NCBI GenBank assembly: GCA_009928665.1
Contig: SACF01000005.1
Span: 81,474 to 145,473 of the forward strand
Length of the DNA stretch: 64,000 bases
Reading direction: 5' to 3'
Source: Alphaproteobacteria bacterium
GTDB lineage: Bacteria > Bacteroidota > Bacteroidia > Bacteroidales > FEN-979
The notes under the pieces are model-generated. The model saw nothing but the letters and a program-made list of their open reading frames with translations, was not told where the DNA came from and made no database searches. The translations under genes and the position numbers were made by a program. Positions 35,266 to 45,029 of the stretch are shown here, piece by piece (positions within the stretch are counted from its first letter, which is position 1; every line of letters begins with the position of its first letter).

Positions 35266-38200
35266 TTAGTTTTGTATCAAGGTGTTAATGATTTTGAACA
35301 ATTGGTTTTTATTAATGGGCTTCGAAATATAGTCGTCACATCCTGCCTCCGCGCTTTTCTGACGGTCGGTCGACATGGCATAGGCCGTCTGTGCAACAAC
35401 AGGCAATCCGGGTCTGATACTTTTAATTTCCCGGGCCAGCTCCCAACCGTCGGCATCGGGAAGTCTGACGTCGAGCAGGACGATATCAAACCGGTCGAGT
35501 TCCGGGTACAGGTTTTTCAGCTCCGCGCCTGATGCGACACCCACAAGTTCGACCCGGGTTTTTCCAAGAAGTATTTTCAGGTACTCCATGTTGGTGATAT
35601 CATCCTCGACCAGGAGCACCCGTTTACCGGGCCATTGATAAACCGGAGACCAGGTGTTAGTAGTTGTTCCTGCGGGTTCTGTTTTGTTAACTGCCTGAAC
35701 TTTTGACTGGTTTTCCTGAAAAGGCAGCGAAAAATAAAAAGTGCTTCCCTGACCCGGTTCAGAAGAGACCCAGATCTTTCCGCCTAAGAGGTCCAGCGAT
35801 CCTTTGCAAATGGCAAGACCAAGTCCGGTTCCTCCGAACTGATGGGGGTTATCTACATCAGCCTGCCTGAAATGTTCGAAAATCACCTCCCGGCTTTGTG
35901 GCTTGACCCCGATCCCGGTATCGCTTACAAAACAGTTGATGACCCCGTTTTCGGGCAAATGGTAGCCGAATCGGAGGGAACCGGCGAAGGTGAATTTAAT
36001 GGCGTTGTCGAGGAGATTTGAAAAAACCTGTTTTATAATGTAAGGATCACTGATGAAATTTACCTCGGTGCCCGTAATTGGCCGCTCACACCGGAGATCA
36101 AGATGCGATTTCTGACTGCGTTGCAACTTTTGCCTGGTAACCAGCTCGATTTCGTTCAACAGTTTGTCGAGTTCGATCGGCGTCTTCACGATTTTGGCAT
36201 TCCCCGATTCAATCCTTGAGATTTCGAGGATGTCGCTGAGAAGGTGAAGGAGGTCGTCGGAACGCGATTTGATTATCCCTGTGAACCGGTCGCGCTCCTC
36301 CTGCGATAAATCGGGATCTGACAACAATTGGGCAAACCCGACGATGGCATTCATGGGGGTCCGGATTTCATGGCTCATGTTCGCCAGAAAGGCCGATTTC
36401 AGCCGGTCGCTTTCCTCTGCCCGCTCCTTGGCGCGCACAAGATCGCTTTCATACTGTTGGTGCTGAATGAAAAGGCCGACCTCATGCGCGATCAGCTCCA
36501 GTACGGCGGCAACCCGGCTGTTGTAAGCTTCCGGATCGGTATAGCTTTGCATAACCATGACCCCGATCGCTTTATCATCGATAATGACGGGCACTCCAAG
36601 CCAGCATTCGGCAATGGTTCCTAAAAGAACCTGTCGCTCCTCCCGGGCAATTTTTTCGATATCGGATTTCCGAAGGAGCAGGGTTTTTTTATTAATCACA
36701 ACCTGCCCCGACAGGGAATGTTCGGCCTTCCATTCGGTAAATTCATCCTTTTCATCAACCCACATTACTTTTCTGAACATCCCGGCATCGGAATTATAAA
36801 ATGCCATGAAAAAATTAGACGTATCGGCCAATTGTGCCACTTCTTCCCGGATATACCAAAGAAGATCCTCGAGTAATTTCTTTTCTACAACCGCCTGCAC
36901 GATGTTGTATTGGATCTGTTGGATCTTCTCGGCTAACTTACGGTCGGTAATGTTGATCATGTACCCCTGAAAATTAATGAGGGTTCCTTCGGGATCGAAG
37001 GTTCCTGATACATTTTCGGTGCATTGTATGATGGTGCCGTCTTTTTTGACCATTTCGAGCTCGCTGTTGAGCAGCACTTTTTCGTTGCATAGTTTTCCAA
37101 GAAATCGATTCCGGTCGGGGATTTCAGGGTAAAGCTTTTCCATATCGGTAGCCAACATCTCTTCCACCGATTCATAACCCAGCATTTCGACAAATGCCCT
37201 GTTGCAATTCAATAATTTACCTTCAGGTGTGGAGATGTAGTTGCCGGTGAGGTCCTTTTCAAAAAGTTTCCTGTAACTTTCCTCGCTCTGTTGCAGTTTC
37301 TGCTCCGCCATTTTTCGTTCCTGAATGTCCTGGTGGGTACCCGTCATCAGGAGTGGCCCTCCTTCAGGAGTCCGCTGCACCAACCTTCCGCGGTCAAGAA
37401 TCCATACCCACGTTCCGTTTTTATGGCGCATCCGGGCCTCACATTCATAAAATTCGGTTTCTCCGCGAAAGTGCCGGTTCAGCATAGCGTCTGATTTCGA
37501 CAGATCGTCCGGATGTGTCAGCCTGTTCCAGGTTTGTATGTCCACCGGCGTCATCTCTTCGACTGAATAACCCAGAATTTCCGCCCATCGTTGATTGATC
37601 GTCACTTCGCCCGTAACGACATTCCACTCCCAGGTTCCAGCATGGGTTCCTTCGATGATGCTCTCCAAACGCTGCCTGATGTGATCCCCCTCCGCCTCTG
37701 CAATGCTCCGCCGGTTTGATTCCAGTGAAAACGAAACGAAGGTGGCGAGGGTTTGCGCCAACTGCTCCTCCTCAGCAAGCCAGTTCCTGCGGTCGTGCGT
37801 GTGCTCAAAGCTCAGCAGGGCCACCAGCTTTCCATCAAGCCAGATCGGGGCATCCAGAAGCGATCGGATACCGTTGGATTCAAAGTATTCCGCTGGAATT
37901 TCATGGGTTCTGGGATCCTCGAAAACATCATGGGCTGCAATGATGCGCCCGACCTGATGGTTGCGTGTATATGTGGGGAACCCGGACGAATTGAGGATAC
38001 CCTGAACCGAGTATTCGTCGGCGCTTAACCGAAAGATACCGATACACCTGATACTCGAATAATCATCTTCATATAACCAGATGCTGGTCCGTTCGGTTTT
38101 CATTACCTTCCCCGACTTGATAATAATTTGACGGAGATTGGTTTCCAGCGTATTGGTAAGTAACGAGTTATCAGTGAACAGTTCCGATAAAAGGGCCATG

Positions 38201-38730
38201 AACTCCTCTTGCCTTTGGGTCTTATGCCGCAGCAGCTCATCCGATTTCCTGCGTCCCTCCAATTCCGATTCCAGTTCGTGTGTTTTGCTGCGAACCAGCA
38301 ACTGCAGCCGTTCCTGTTCGATGTGGTTCTGAATGGCCGCCATCCTGATCTTATGCATTGCCTTGATCTGGGCAATGAATTCCATTTCATCGATTGGTTT
38401 TGCCAGAAATGCGTCGCCACCTGCTTCAAGCGCCTGGATGCGGCTCTCCTTGTCTCCTTTCACGGCAGTGAGAAAGATTACAGGGATTCCGCTCGTTTTT
38501 TCCGAAGATTTCAATTGTCTGCAAACCTCAAAGCCATCCATACCGGGCATCACCACGTCGAGAAGAATGATGTCGGGGGCCTCGGAGTGGGTCAGCCTGA
38601 TACCCGTTTCACCATCTGTTGCCGTGAGGAATGTCACCTCCGGGAAAAAGTTTTGCATTAACGCTTTTAGAGCCACCAGATTTTGTGGATGATCATCGAT
38701 GGCCAGAACCTTGAAATTTTCGTTTGTCAT
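35266..38730 (-). CDS. Hybrid histidine kinase: REC-GAF-PAS-PAS-GAF-HK-REC
   Basis: 1154 residues, soluble. N-terminal receiver with Asp58 (IILLDVVMPGMDG); a GAF-like domain about 180-335; two PAS/PAC modules about 350-475 and 485-600; a second GAF-like domain about 615-755; HisKA with FLANMSHEIRTPMNAIVGF (His787); ATPase NLLDNAIKFT, DTGIGV and GTGLGLAICKGS; C-terminal receiver with Asp1087 (VLLDVRLPDADG). The kinase core and final receiver closely resemble those of the next gene upstream (38768-41512), so the two are paralogues. It is followed after 65 nt by the aldolase gene on the same strand. Confidence 0.94.
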   Translation of the reverse strand: MTNENFKVLAIDDHPQNLVALKALMQNFFPEVTFLTATDGETGIRLTHSEAPDIILLDVVMPGMDGFEVCRQLKSSEKTSGIPVIFLTAVKGDKESRIQALEAGGDAFLAKPIDEMEFIAQIKAMHKIRMAAIQNHIEQERLQLLVRSKTHELESELEGRRKSDELLRHKTQRQEEFMALLSELFTDNSLLTNTLETNLRQIIIKSGKVMKTERTSIWLYEDDYSSIRCIGIFRLSADEYSVQGILNSSGFPTYTRNHQVGRIIAAHDVFEDPRTHEIPAEYFESNGIRSLLDAPIWLDGKLVALLSFEHTHDRRNWLAEEEQLAQTLATFVSFSLESNRRSIAEAEGDHIRQRLESIIEGTHAGTWEWNVVTGEVTINQRWAEILGYSVEEMTPVDIQTWNRLTHPDDLSKSDAMLNRHFRGETEFYECEARMRHKNGTWVWILDRGRLVQRTPEGGPLLMTGTHQDIQERKMAEQKLQQSEESYRKLFEKDLTGNYISTPEGKLLNCNRAFVEMLGYESVEEMLATDMEKLYPEIPDRNRFLGKLCNEKVLLNSELEMVKKDGTIIQCTENVSGTFDPEGTLINFQGYMINITDRKLAEKIQQIQYNIVQAVVEKKLLEDLLWYIREEVAQLADTSNFFMAFYNSDAGMFRKVMWVDEKDEFTEWKAEHSLSGQVVINKKTLLLRKSDIEKIAREERQVLLGTIAECWLGVPVIIDDKAIGVMVMQSYTDPEAYNSRVAAVLELIAHEVGLFIQHQQYESDLVRAKERAEESDRLKSAFLANMSHEIRTPMNAIVGFAQLLSDPDLSQEERDRFTGIIKSRSDDLLHLLSDILEISRIESGNAKIVKTPIELDKLLNEIELVTRQKLQRSQKSHLDLRCERPITGTEVNFISDPYIIKQVFSNLLDNAIKFTFAGSLRFGYHLPENGVINCFVSDTGIGVKPQSREVIFEHFRQADVDNPHQFGGTGLGLAICKGSLDLLGGKIWVSSEPGQGSTFYFSLPFQENQSKVQAVNKTEPAGTTTNTWSPVYQWPGKRVLLVEDDITNMEYLKILLGKTRVELVGVASGAELKNLYPELDRFDIVLLDVRLPDADGWELAREIKSIRPGLPVVAQTAYAMSTDRQKSAEAGCDDYISKPINKNQLFKIINTLIQN

Positions 38731-38767
38731 GGGATACCCTTGTTTGGGGTGGAAAAATCCGAATGCG

Positions 38768-41512
38768 TTATGAAGAAATGAGTCTTCGGATTTTTGTTAT
38801 CAGCAACTCTTTATTGATGGGCTTCGGAATGTAGTCATTACATCCCGCTTCCATACTTTTCACCTGGTCCGACGACATAGCATACGCGGTTTGAGCAATG
38901 ATCGGGATGTCGGGCCGCAGATTCCTGATCTCACGCGCCAGAGTCCAACCGTCGATGTCGGGAAGCCTGATATCGATCAGTACGAGGTCAATTTGCCGGA
39001 TCTCCGGGTACCGTTCCCGCAATGCTGCCCCGGTGCCGACGGTAATAATATCTGCCCCGGTTCTGCTTAATATGATTTGCAGGTATTCCAGGTTCGACGG
39101 GTCGTCTTCACAGATCAACAACCGCTTCCCCTTCAGTAATCCGGAAGCGGAGGGAGCAGATTTGCTGATTTTCCCGCCCGACTTGCCCGCGTCGTTCTGC
39201 CTAAGCGCATCCGTATGGCTATCCGGATCATTCCGGTGGAAGGGAAGGTCAAAGGAGAAGGTACTGCCCGACCCGGGTTGTGATTCCACCCGGATGGCGC
39301 CGCCAATCAGCGCCAGGGACCCCTTGCAGATTGCCAGTCCAAGCCCCGTTCCCCCGTATTTATTGGGATGATCGGTCTCGGCCTGACGGAAATTTTCAAA
39401 AATAATCGATTGATTTTCAGGTGAAATACCGATACCGGTATCGGTGACAAAACAGGTCAGGTTCTTATTCTCAGGGTGCCTGTACCCAAATTGAATGGAC
39501 CCTTTTTCCGTGAATTTAATGGCATTATCGATGAGGTTATTGAAGACCTGCCGGAGAATATAGGGATCACTGACGAGAAAATCGTTCCCGTTTGCAAGCT
39601 GCTTTGAACAGATTACCTCCAGTCCGGATTTTCTGAGCCTGCCCAGTTTTTCACGGGTAACAGCCTCAATCTCATCCAGCAGTGTATTAAGTGAAATCCG
39701 GTCATTCGCGACTTTGATATTACCCGATTCAATGCGTGAAAGATCCAACAGGTCGTTGATGAGGTGCATCAGGTCGTCCGACCTCGACTGGATGATTTTC
39801 GAAAACCTCGACCGCTCCTCATTGGTGAGATTCGGATCGGTGAGCATGTCGGCGAAACCGACTATTGCATTCATCGGGGTGCGAATCTCATGGCTCATGT
39901 TGGCCAGGAAGGTTGATTTCAACCGGTCGCTCTCTTCCGCCTTTTGCCGGGCGGTGATCAGCTCCGTGATCATATTTTTGCGGTCGGTGATGTCTTCAAA
40001 AGTGATGATGTAATTTAAGATCTGCCTGTCATCATCGAGGATCGGAGCAACGGAAACCGATTCCCAATAGGTCTCCCCGCTGAACTTTTTGCTCAGGTAC
40101 TCCCCCTTCCACTCTTTTCCCGACCGGATGGTGTTCCATATGGTTTGGTGGACCTCAGCCGGTGAATTTCCCTCCTTGAGGATCCGGGCAATTTTTCCGT
40201 GGATCCGTTCAAACGGATAGCCGGTCAGTTCAACAAACCGCGTATTGACATATTCGATGTGTCCGGCAGGATCGGTAATGATAACGGCGGCGGGACTTTG
40301 CTCAATTCCCCGTGAAAGCTGCTTCATCTTCAGCTCGGCCAGTTTGTGATCGGTATTATCGATGGTGAATCCCGCCAGATAACGTGCCTTACCCCGAACC
40401 ATGATGGGAAATTTTATCGTGTTGTAATAACGGCCGTTGAAAGCTTCCTCAAGTGACACCATCTCCCCGTTTTGCATTACCTGCTTGTCATCCTCGATCA
40501 TCTTTTTTGCGAAATCGGAGGGAAACAACTCATCCATAGTCTTCCCGATCAGCTCTTCAAGCGGCCTTCCCAGAAATTCCTCGAAGTTTTTGCTGAGTCT
40601 CAGCGAACGGATATCCTTGTCTTTAAAAAAGACATATACCGGACTGTACCGCAGAAAATGGGAAAAGATCTCCTCGGTCACCTTCAATGCCTCCTCCGCT
40701 TTTTCCTTATCTGTGATATCGTTGATGATAATGCCCAGCATGGGATTACCATCGGGTATCCCGATCCTGAATTTTTCGGTCAGAAAAACGTGGGTTTTCC
40801 CCGCCTGATCCTTCCAAATCTCTTTGTATTCGGTAAACCCTTTGGTCATCGCCTCCGAATCCTTCTCCACCATCAGATCTGCAACCTCTTTGGGAAAAGT
40901 CTCGTGGGGCTTTTTCCCGATCCAGTTATCAATCGGGAACATTTCACGGTATTTTTGATTGGCAAAGACCGGCCTGAATTCGCGGTCCTTGATCAGGATG
41001 AGGGCGGGAACATTGTCCATAAAAGCGCCCAGCATTGCTTTACTCTCAAGTAGCGCATTCTGTGCCTTCCTGCATTCGGTGATATCGCGGATAACAGCCT
41101 GCATGGCGGGTTTGCCATTGTAAACAAAGGGAATTCCGGTCACCTCAACGTGCAGGATCTTCCCGCCCGGTAGAAGAAACCGCTCCTCCATGACCGGAAC
41201 GGGGAGGCCGCTTTTCATCGCTTCCACGATACGGTCCATCACCCGCGGCCGGTCGTCGGGATGAACAAAGTCGATAGCCGGCTTACCCAGCACATTGGCA
41301 GGGTCCTTAAACCCCATGATCGCTAGTGCCGCCTGGTTTATATAGCGTATCTTTCCCTCAACATGCACCACGAAGGCTAAAGGGAGATTTTCAACAAGGT
41401 TTTTGTACTTCAGTTCGCTCTCCTTCAGCGAATTATCCGGGTCGGAGGAGAAGTCGCTCTGCAGGGTCATATCAGGATTGAGGTCGGGTTCATTCGGGGA
41501 TTTATCATTCAC
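38768..41512 (-). CDS. Hybrid histidine kinase: PAS x4-HK-REC
   Basis: 914 residues, soluble, starting at GTG 41512 (the next in-frame ATG would remove 14 residues). Four PAS/PAC modules at about 30-150, 155-270, 280-390 and 400-515; HisKA FLANMSHEIRTPMNAIVGF (His541); ATPase NLIDNAIKFT, DTGIGISPEN, GTGLGLAICKGS; C-terminal receiver Asp847 (VLIDIRLPDIDG). It has no output domain. It is the first gene of a minus-strand run that continues, with gaps of 37 and 65 nt, into the second hybrid kinase and the fucose-related genes. Confidence 0.93.
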   Translation of the reverse strand: MNDKSPNEPDLNPDMTLQSDFSSDPDNSLKESELKYKNLVENLPLAFVVHVEGKIRYINQAALAIMGFKDPANVLGKPAIDFVHPDDRPRVMDRIVEAMKSGLPVPVMEERFLLPGGKILHVEVTGIPFVYNGKPAMQAVIRDITECRKAQNALLESKAMLGAFMDNVPALILIKDREFRPVFANQKYREMFPIDNWIGKKPHETFPKEVADLMVEKDSEAMTKGFTEYKEIWKDQAGKTHVFLTEKFRIGIPDGNPMLGIIINDITDKEKAEEALKVTEEIFSHFLRYSPVYVFFKDKDIRSLRLSKNFEEFLGRPLEELIGKTMDELFPSDFAKKMIEDDKQVMQNGEMVSLEEAFNGRYYNTIKFPIMVRGKARYLAGFTIDNTDHKLAELKMKQLSRGIEQSPAAVIITDPAGHIEYVNTRFVELTGYPFERIHGKIARILKEGNSPAEVHQTIWNTIRSGKEWKGEYLSKKFSGETYWESVSVAPILDDDRQILNYIITFEDITDRKNMITELITARQKAEESDRLKSTFLANMSHEIRTPMNAIVGFADMLTDPNLTNEERSRFSKIIQSRSDDLMHLINDLLDLSRIESGNIKVANDRISLNTLLDEIEAVTREKLGRLRKSGLEVICSKQLANGNDFLVSDPYILRQVFNNLIDNAIKFTEKGSIQFGYRHPENKNLTCFVTDTGIGISPENQSIIFENFRQAETDHPNKYGGTGLGLAICKGSLALIGGAIRVESQPGSGSTFSFDLPFHRNDPDSHTDALRQNDAGKSGGKISKSAPSASGLLKGKRLLICEDDPSNLEYLQIILSRTGADIITVGTGAALRERYPEIRQIDLVLIDIRLPDIDGWTLAREIRNLRPDIPIIAQTAYAMSSDQVKSMEAGCNDYIPKPINKELLITKIRRLISS

Positions 41513-41531
41513 AGTTCTCGGTCTTTACCCG

Positions 41532-41539
41532 CAAAGTTA
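41532..41539 (-). promoter_or_regulatory. Bacteroidota -7 box for the hybrid-kinase/fucosidase run
   Basis: Minus-strand TAACTTTG followed by C, exact TAnnTTTG, 19 nt before the GTG start at 41512. It is the only good promoter box I noticed ahead of the run. Confidence 0.55.
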
Positions 41540-41564
41540 AAAACAGAAATCGAATTGCCAACGA

Positions 41565-44477
41565 TTATTCGGGATCTTCGCGGGCGTTTCTGATCTTATC
41601 AAGCATATCCGGTGGGAGCTCATCCGTGAAGTTCGTCTCTTCAACCTCCTCATCCTGATTTCCCCGGCCGTATTTGAATTTGGGCTGGTCCATGGTCCCG
41701 AGGATCCGGATCGGGATCCCGAAGATGCCAAGCGGCGGAAGCCCCAGCCGGGTCTTAAACCGGATGGCCCCGTCGAAATTACTCTCTCCCTCCATCCGCA
41801 ACCGGAAACCGGCAATTTTGAGTTTGGTTCGCTCCAGGGTGATCACATTGTTTTTTATCGTCGTTTTTATTTCCACTTTTGAAAGATCAGGCGATTTGAG
41901 CTTCTCCCGTTCGAGGTTGCTGCTCATGGCCGTGAACAGCTTCAGACCCATAACCTTCACTTTTTTTAACGTAATGGTACCGCCCCCTTCCAGCGATGGA
42001 TAAACGGGCTCCATCCCCGATTTCAGGATGCCTTTCAACGTGTAGTCGAGCGAAATGATTCCTTCGCACTTTCCGGCTGCAGTTGAAAGATTCCGGAAAA
42101 GCTCCACTTCGTTATAGGCCCGTTTGACATCGAAATCCACCGCCGTCACGTGAAAATCAAAATGGGCGCGATTGGGCGAATAACTCCCATAGATCAGATC
42201 CATTCCGGCTTTACAGCCGACCACCTCCACCTTTGCCCCTTTGAGCGCCAGCAACCCGTTTTTCACCTGAACCATGGCCGAAAGATCCTTCAGGTCAAGT
42301 TTCCGGAACCTGATCTTTTCCATACCGGCCTGAAGACTCAAATCGAGATTGCCGGGTACGACGATCACCCCGGAACCGTTTTCAGGCTGTCCGGCCGCCC
42401 TGACCGGCGCTGACGCGGAGGCGTTCGTCCCTGCAGCTGTTGCAGGAACCGGTTCCACCGGGGCCATGAATTCGTCCAGATCGAGGAACGCTGACCGGAG
42501 GGTAAAACTTCCATGGAGGATCGCTTTTTTGTCGAAGAAGTAGTTGAGCACATTGTTCAGATGACCGTCGAGCGTGAGGTCTGACGAGCCATACCGGCCC
42601 TTAAAACGTTCAAACCAGAGCTTGTCGCGGTCAAACCGGAACAACCCGGAGCTCAGATTGAACTTGTGCGGCAGATCTTTGAACCCAAAGGAGAGATGCT
42701 GCATCTCGAGGGTTCCTGAATTTTCCAGTTTACCGTACCGGCCGGCAAGTACATCTTCCTGTCGACCTTTCAGTTTCAGGTGGGTCCTGATCAACCCGTC
42801 AACCGATACCCCTTCAACCGCGAACACCTTGTAAATCTTGCCAATCTCAAGCGTGCCGTCGGCGGTCACATCATAGATCAGATTTCTTGGGTTTTCGAGA
42901 AATGCCTTGATGGTAAAGGGATTTCCTTCGAAGTTAAAGGTCAGCGGGTCAACGGCGCCCCGGGTATCGCTGAGCGCCCCTGAATTGTTGGTCAGCCGGG
43001 CATCGAGATTGATTTGTCCGACAGGGTGGGGATAATGGCGGGTCTGCACCGATCCCCCGGAGAGTTTCAAAGTCACCTTTGAAGCCGGAAAGCTGCCCGC
43101 GTCGGGATCATAGGTTCCGGCAACCTTTGCTTCAAGGTCAAGCCGTCCGCTGAGCTCGAGGCTGTCCATCGGAATGGCTTTGCCGATTTCGCCAAGATTA
43201 ACGGAAGTCGCCACCCCTGCATCCACCTTCACCGGATCGACTCCGGTTACCCGTGCATGACCCGAAATCCTGTTTTTCATAAGCGTTGCCGAAAGCTGGT
43301 CCAGCGAAACCCGGATATTCCTGTAATCGTTGCCTTCGAGCGATGCGTTCAGATCGAGGCGGATTCCCGAAATCGCTTCGGGGAGCGAGCGGTATTTGAA
43401 ATACCCATTGCGGACTGATGCGCCGAAACTGAATTCCGGAACACTCACAATGACGGTATCGGGCCGGTTCGATTTCGGATTTTGACCCAGGGCGTATGTT
43501 CCCGAAGCCACCAGGTCGAAATTGAGCCGCCCACGCAGATCAGCCGACGTGATCCCGAATCCTTTCGACCATTTCTCCATATCAATATCAAACCGTGCCC
43601 GCGCGAAAATCCAAAGCCTGTCGGTGCTGATCAGCTTCAGCGACGCGCTGAACGACTCTTTTGCAAAGTCTGAACGGAGTTTCATCACCAGTTCGTACCC
43701 CTCTTTTCTGAAAGTGAATTTTCCGTTGAACGAAAAGGGAACATCCTTAATGAACAGATCGTTTTTCTCGAGGTTAAGCTCCAGTGACTGAAGATTGACC
43801 TTGGTCGAAAGCCGGGCTTTTACGGGTTTTGACTGAATGTAAGGAATGTGATTATAAGTGATATCGACTGAATCTATTTCAATTTTGGAAAGAAGCGAGA
43901 AAATATTGTCTGAGAGATCGCTTTTACCTTTGTAATGGATTCCCCGGGCAACCACGCTGACCGGAACGGTTGGATCCCGGTAAATAAAAGTTGTTCTGAC
44001 AAAGGAGATATTCTCGATCTTCAGGTCGGCAATGGAAGCAGTGGTATCGGCGGATTCCTGTACCGTCGTATCCCCCGTTACATAAACGTCGTAATTTCCG
44101 GAACCCTGTTCATTGTATGCGATAAGTACTTTTCCCTCGTCGATGAATACCCGGGAAATGAGGAGCGGACCTTTAAAAACGCTACGCAGGTTGACTCCGA
44201 AGGCAACCTCCCTGGCGCTCACAAGGGTGTCGTTTTCGAATGGGGCGGACGATCGCAGACTGAAATCCGACAGGGATATGGTCAGGTAAGGAAAGTGCTT
44301 GAAGAAAGAGACATCCAGGTCACCGAAAGCAAGTTCGGTCTTCAGTTTTTCCTGAGCCGTTTTTTTTACGATTTCACCAAACCGCTCTGTGAACAAAAGG
44401 GGCGTCAGCAGCAGGAACAGAACAAGCAACAGGACGATTCCCAGAGTTATCAACGAAACTTTCGCAACTTTTTTCAT
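41565..44477 (-). CDS. AsmA-family inner-membrane/periplasmic protein
   Basis: 970 residues. One N-terminal membrane anchor (about 8-30) is followed by the AsmA start (FGEIVKKTAQEKLKTELAFG, then DLDVSFFKHFPYLTISLSDF), repeated beta-strand units of the bridge-like lipid transfer fold, and the C-terminal AsmA_2-type segment (GTITLKKVKVMG, LKIAGFRLRMEGESNFDGA). An Ala/Pro linker near 690-715 (EPVPATAAGTNASASAPVRA) splits the two halves. AsmA proteins are thought to carry phospholipid between inner and outer membranes. The final 40 residues are acidic. Confidence 0.88.
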   Translation of the reverse strand: MKKVAKVSLITLGIVLLLVLFLLLTPLLFTERFGEIVKKTAQEKLKTELAFGDLDVSFFKHFPYLTISLSDFSLRSSAPFENDTLVSAREVAFGVNLRSVFKGPLLISRVFIDEGKVLIAYNEQGSGNYDVYVTGDTTVQESADTTASIADLKIENISFVRTTFIYRDPTVPVSVVARGIHYKGKSDLSDNIFSLLSKIEIDSVDITYNHIPYIQSKPVKARLSTKVNLQSLELNLEKNDLFIKDVPFSFNGKFTFRKEGYELVMKLRSDFAKESFSASLKLISTDRLWIFARARFDIDMEKWSKGFGITSADLRGRLNFDLVASGTYALGQNPKSNRPDTVIVSVPEFSFGASVRNGYFKYRSLPEAISGIRLDLNASLEGNDYRNIRVSLDQLSATLMKNRISGHARVTGVDPVKVDAGVATSVNLGEIGKAIPMDSLELSGRLDLEAKVAGTYDPDAGSFPASKVTLKLSGGSVQTRHYPHPVGQINLDARLTNNSGALSDTRGAVDPLTFNFEGNPFTIKAFLENPRNLIYDVTADGTLEIGKIYKVFAVEGVSVDGLIRTHLKLKGRQEDVLAGRYGKLENSGTLEMQHLSFGFKDLPHKFNLSSGLFRFDRDKLWFERFKGRYGSSDLTLDGHLNNVLNYFFDKKAILHGSFTLRSAFLDLDEFMAPVEPVPATAAGTNASASAPVRAAGQPENGSGVIVVPGNLDLSLQAGMEKIRFRKLDLKDLSAMVQVKNGLLALKGAKVEVVGCKAGMDLIYGSYSPNRAHFDFHVTAVDFDVKRAYNEVELFRNLSTAAGKCEGIISLDYTLKGILKSGMEPVYPSLEGGGTITLKKVKVMGLKLFTAMSSNLEREKLKSPDLSKVEIKTTIKNNVITLERTKLKIAGFRLRMEGESNFDGAIRFKTRLGLPPLGIFGIPIRILGTMDQPKFKYGRGNQDEEVEETNFTDELPPDMLDKIRNAREDPE

Positions 44478-45029
44478 CAGTCAGAGGTTGTTAAAATTTA
44501 GTTTGTCAGGTGAAAAACCTTTCTATTTACGATTGAACATGATTTACGATTGACGTATGTATTCAAGATAGACGAATGTTACTTTCAGGTTTCAGTGTTA
44601 CAGATAAATTTCAACACGAAAAGATATAAGATCATACCATAAGATGATAACTGCTAATCCGAAATCTACAATCGTAAATCGTAAATCATGTCAATCGTAA
44701 ATTTAAACAGTCTCTAATTGGATATTTCATGGATTGATTCAAAAACCTCATGGCGACAACCCCATACAAAGTTAGGAAATAGCCCGGTGAAAACCATGGA
44801 AATACAATTTTTACCGACAGATTCAGTTATAATCTGTGTTGATATGGTTTTTCAGGGGAATCATGTTCAGTTGTAAATTTTAATACAGACTCTTAATAAA
44901 CAAGCAGCGAATGATATTCAGCAACGGGTTGGCTCATTGTGTGTACCGGCCTGTTTGAAATTGAAAAATGCGCTGCATCTTTTATACGAAGCGGGAAAAT
45001 TTCTAACTTGGTGACCCTGAAAAGGTCAT
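44478..45029. other. Intergenic region between divergent AsmA and DUF5723 genes
   Basis: 550 bases with no gene I can support and a clearly higher A+T content than its flanks. It holds the inverted-repeat element at 44525-44702, a separate 7-bp perfect inverted repeat ACAGATT-7 nt-AATCTGT at 44817-44837, and a weak -7-like box TAACTTGG at 45004-45011 just ahead of the DUF5723 start. Confidence 0.6.
44525..44702. repeat. MITE-like element with imperfect 26-bp inverted termini
   Basis: The left arm (44525-44551, ATTTACGATTGAACATGATT then TACGATT) and the right arm (44677-44702, reading AATCGTAAATCATGTCAATC then GTAAAT) are reverse complements with a single one-base indel. They enclose 125 A+T-rich bases with no frame. 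A further partial copy of the right arm is at 47878-47914. I see no clear target-site duplication. Confidence 0.65.
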
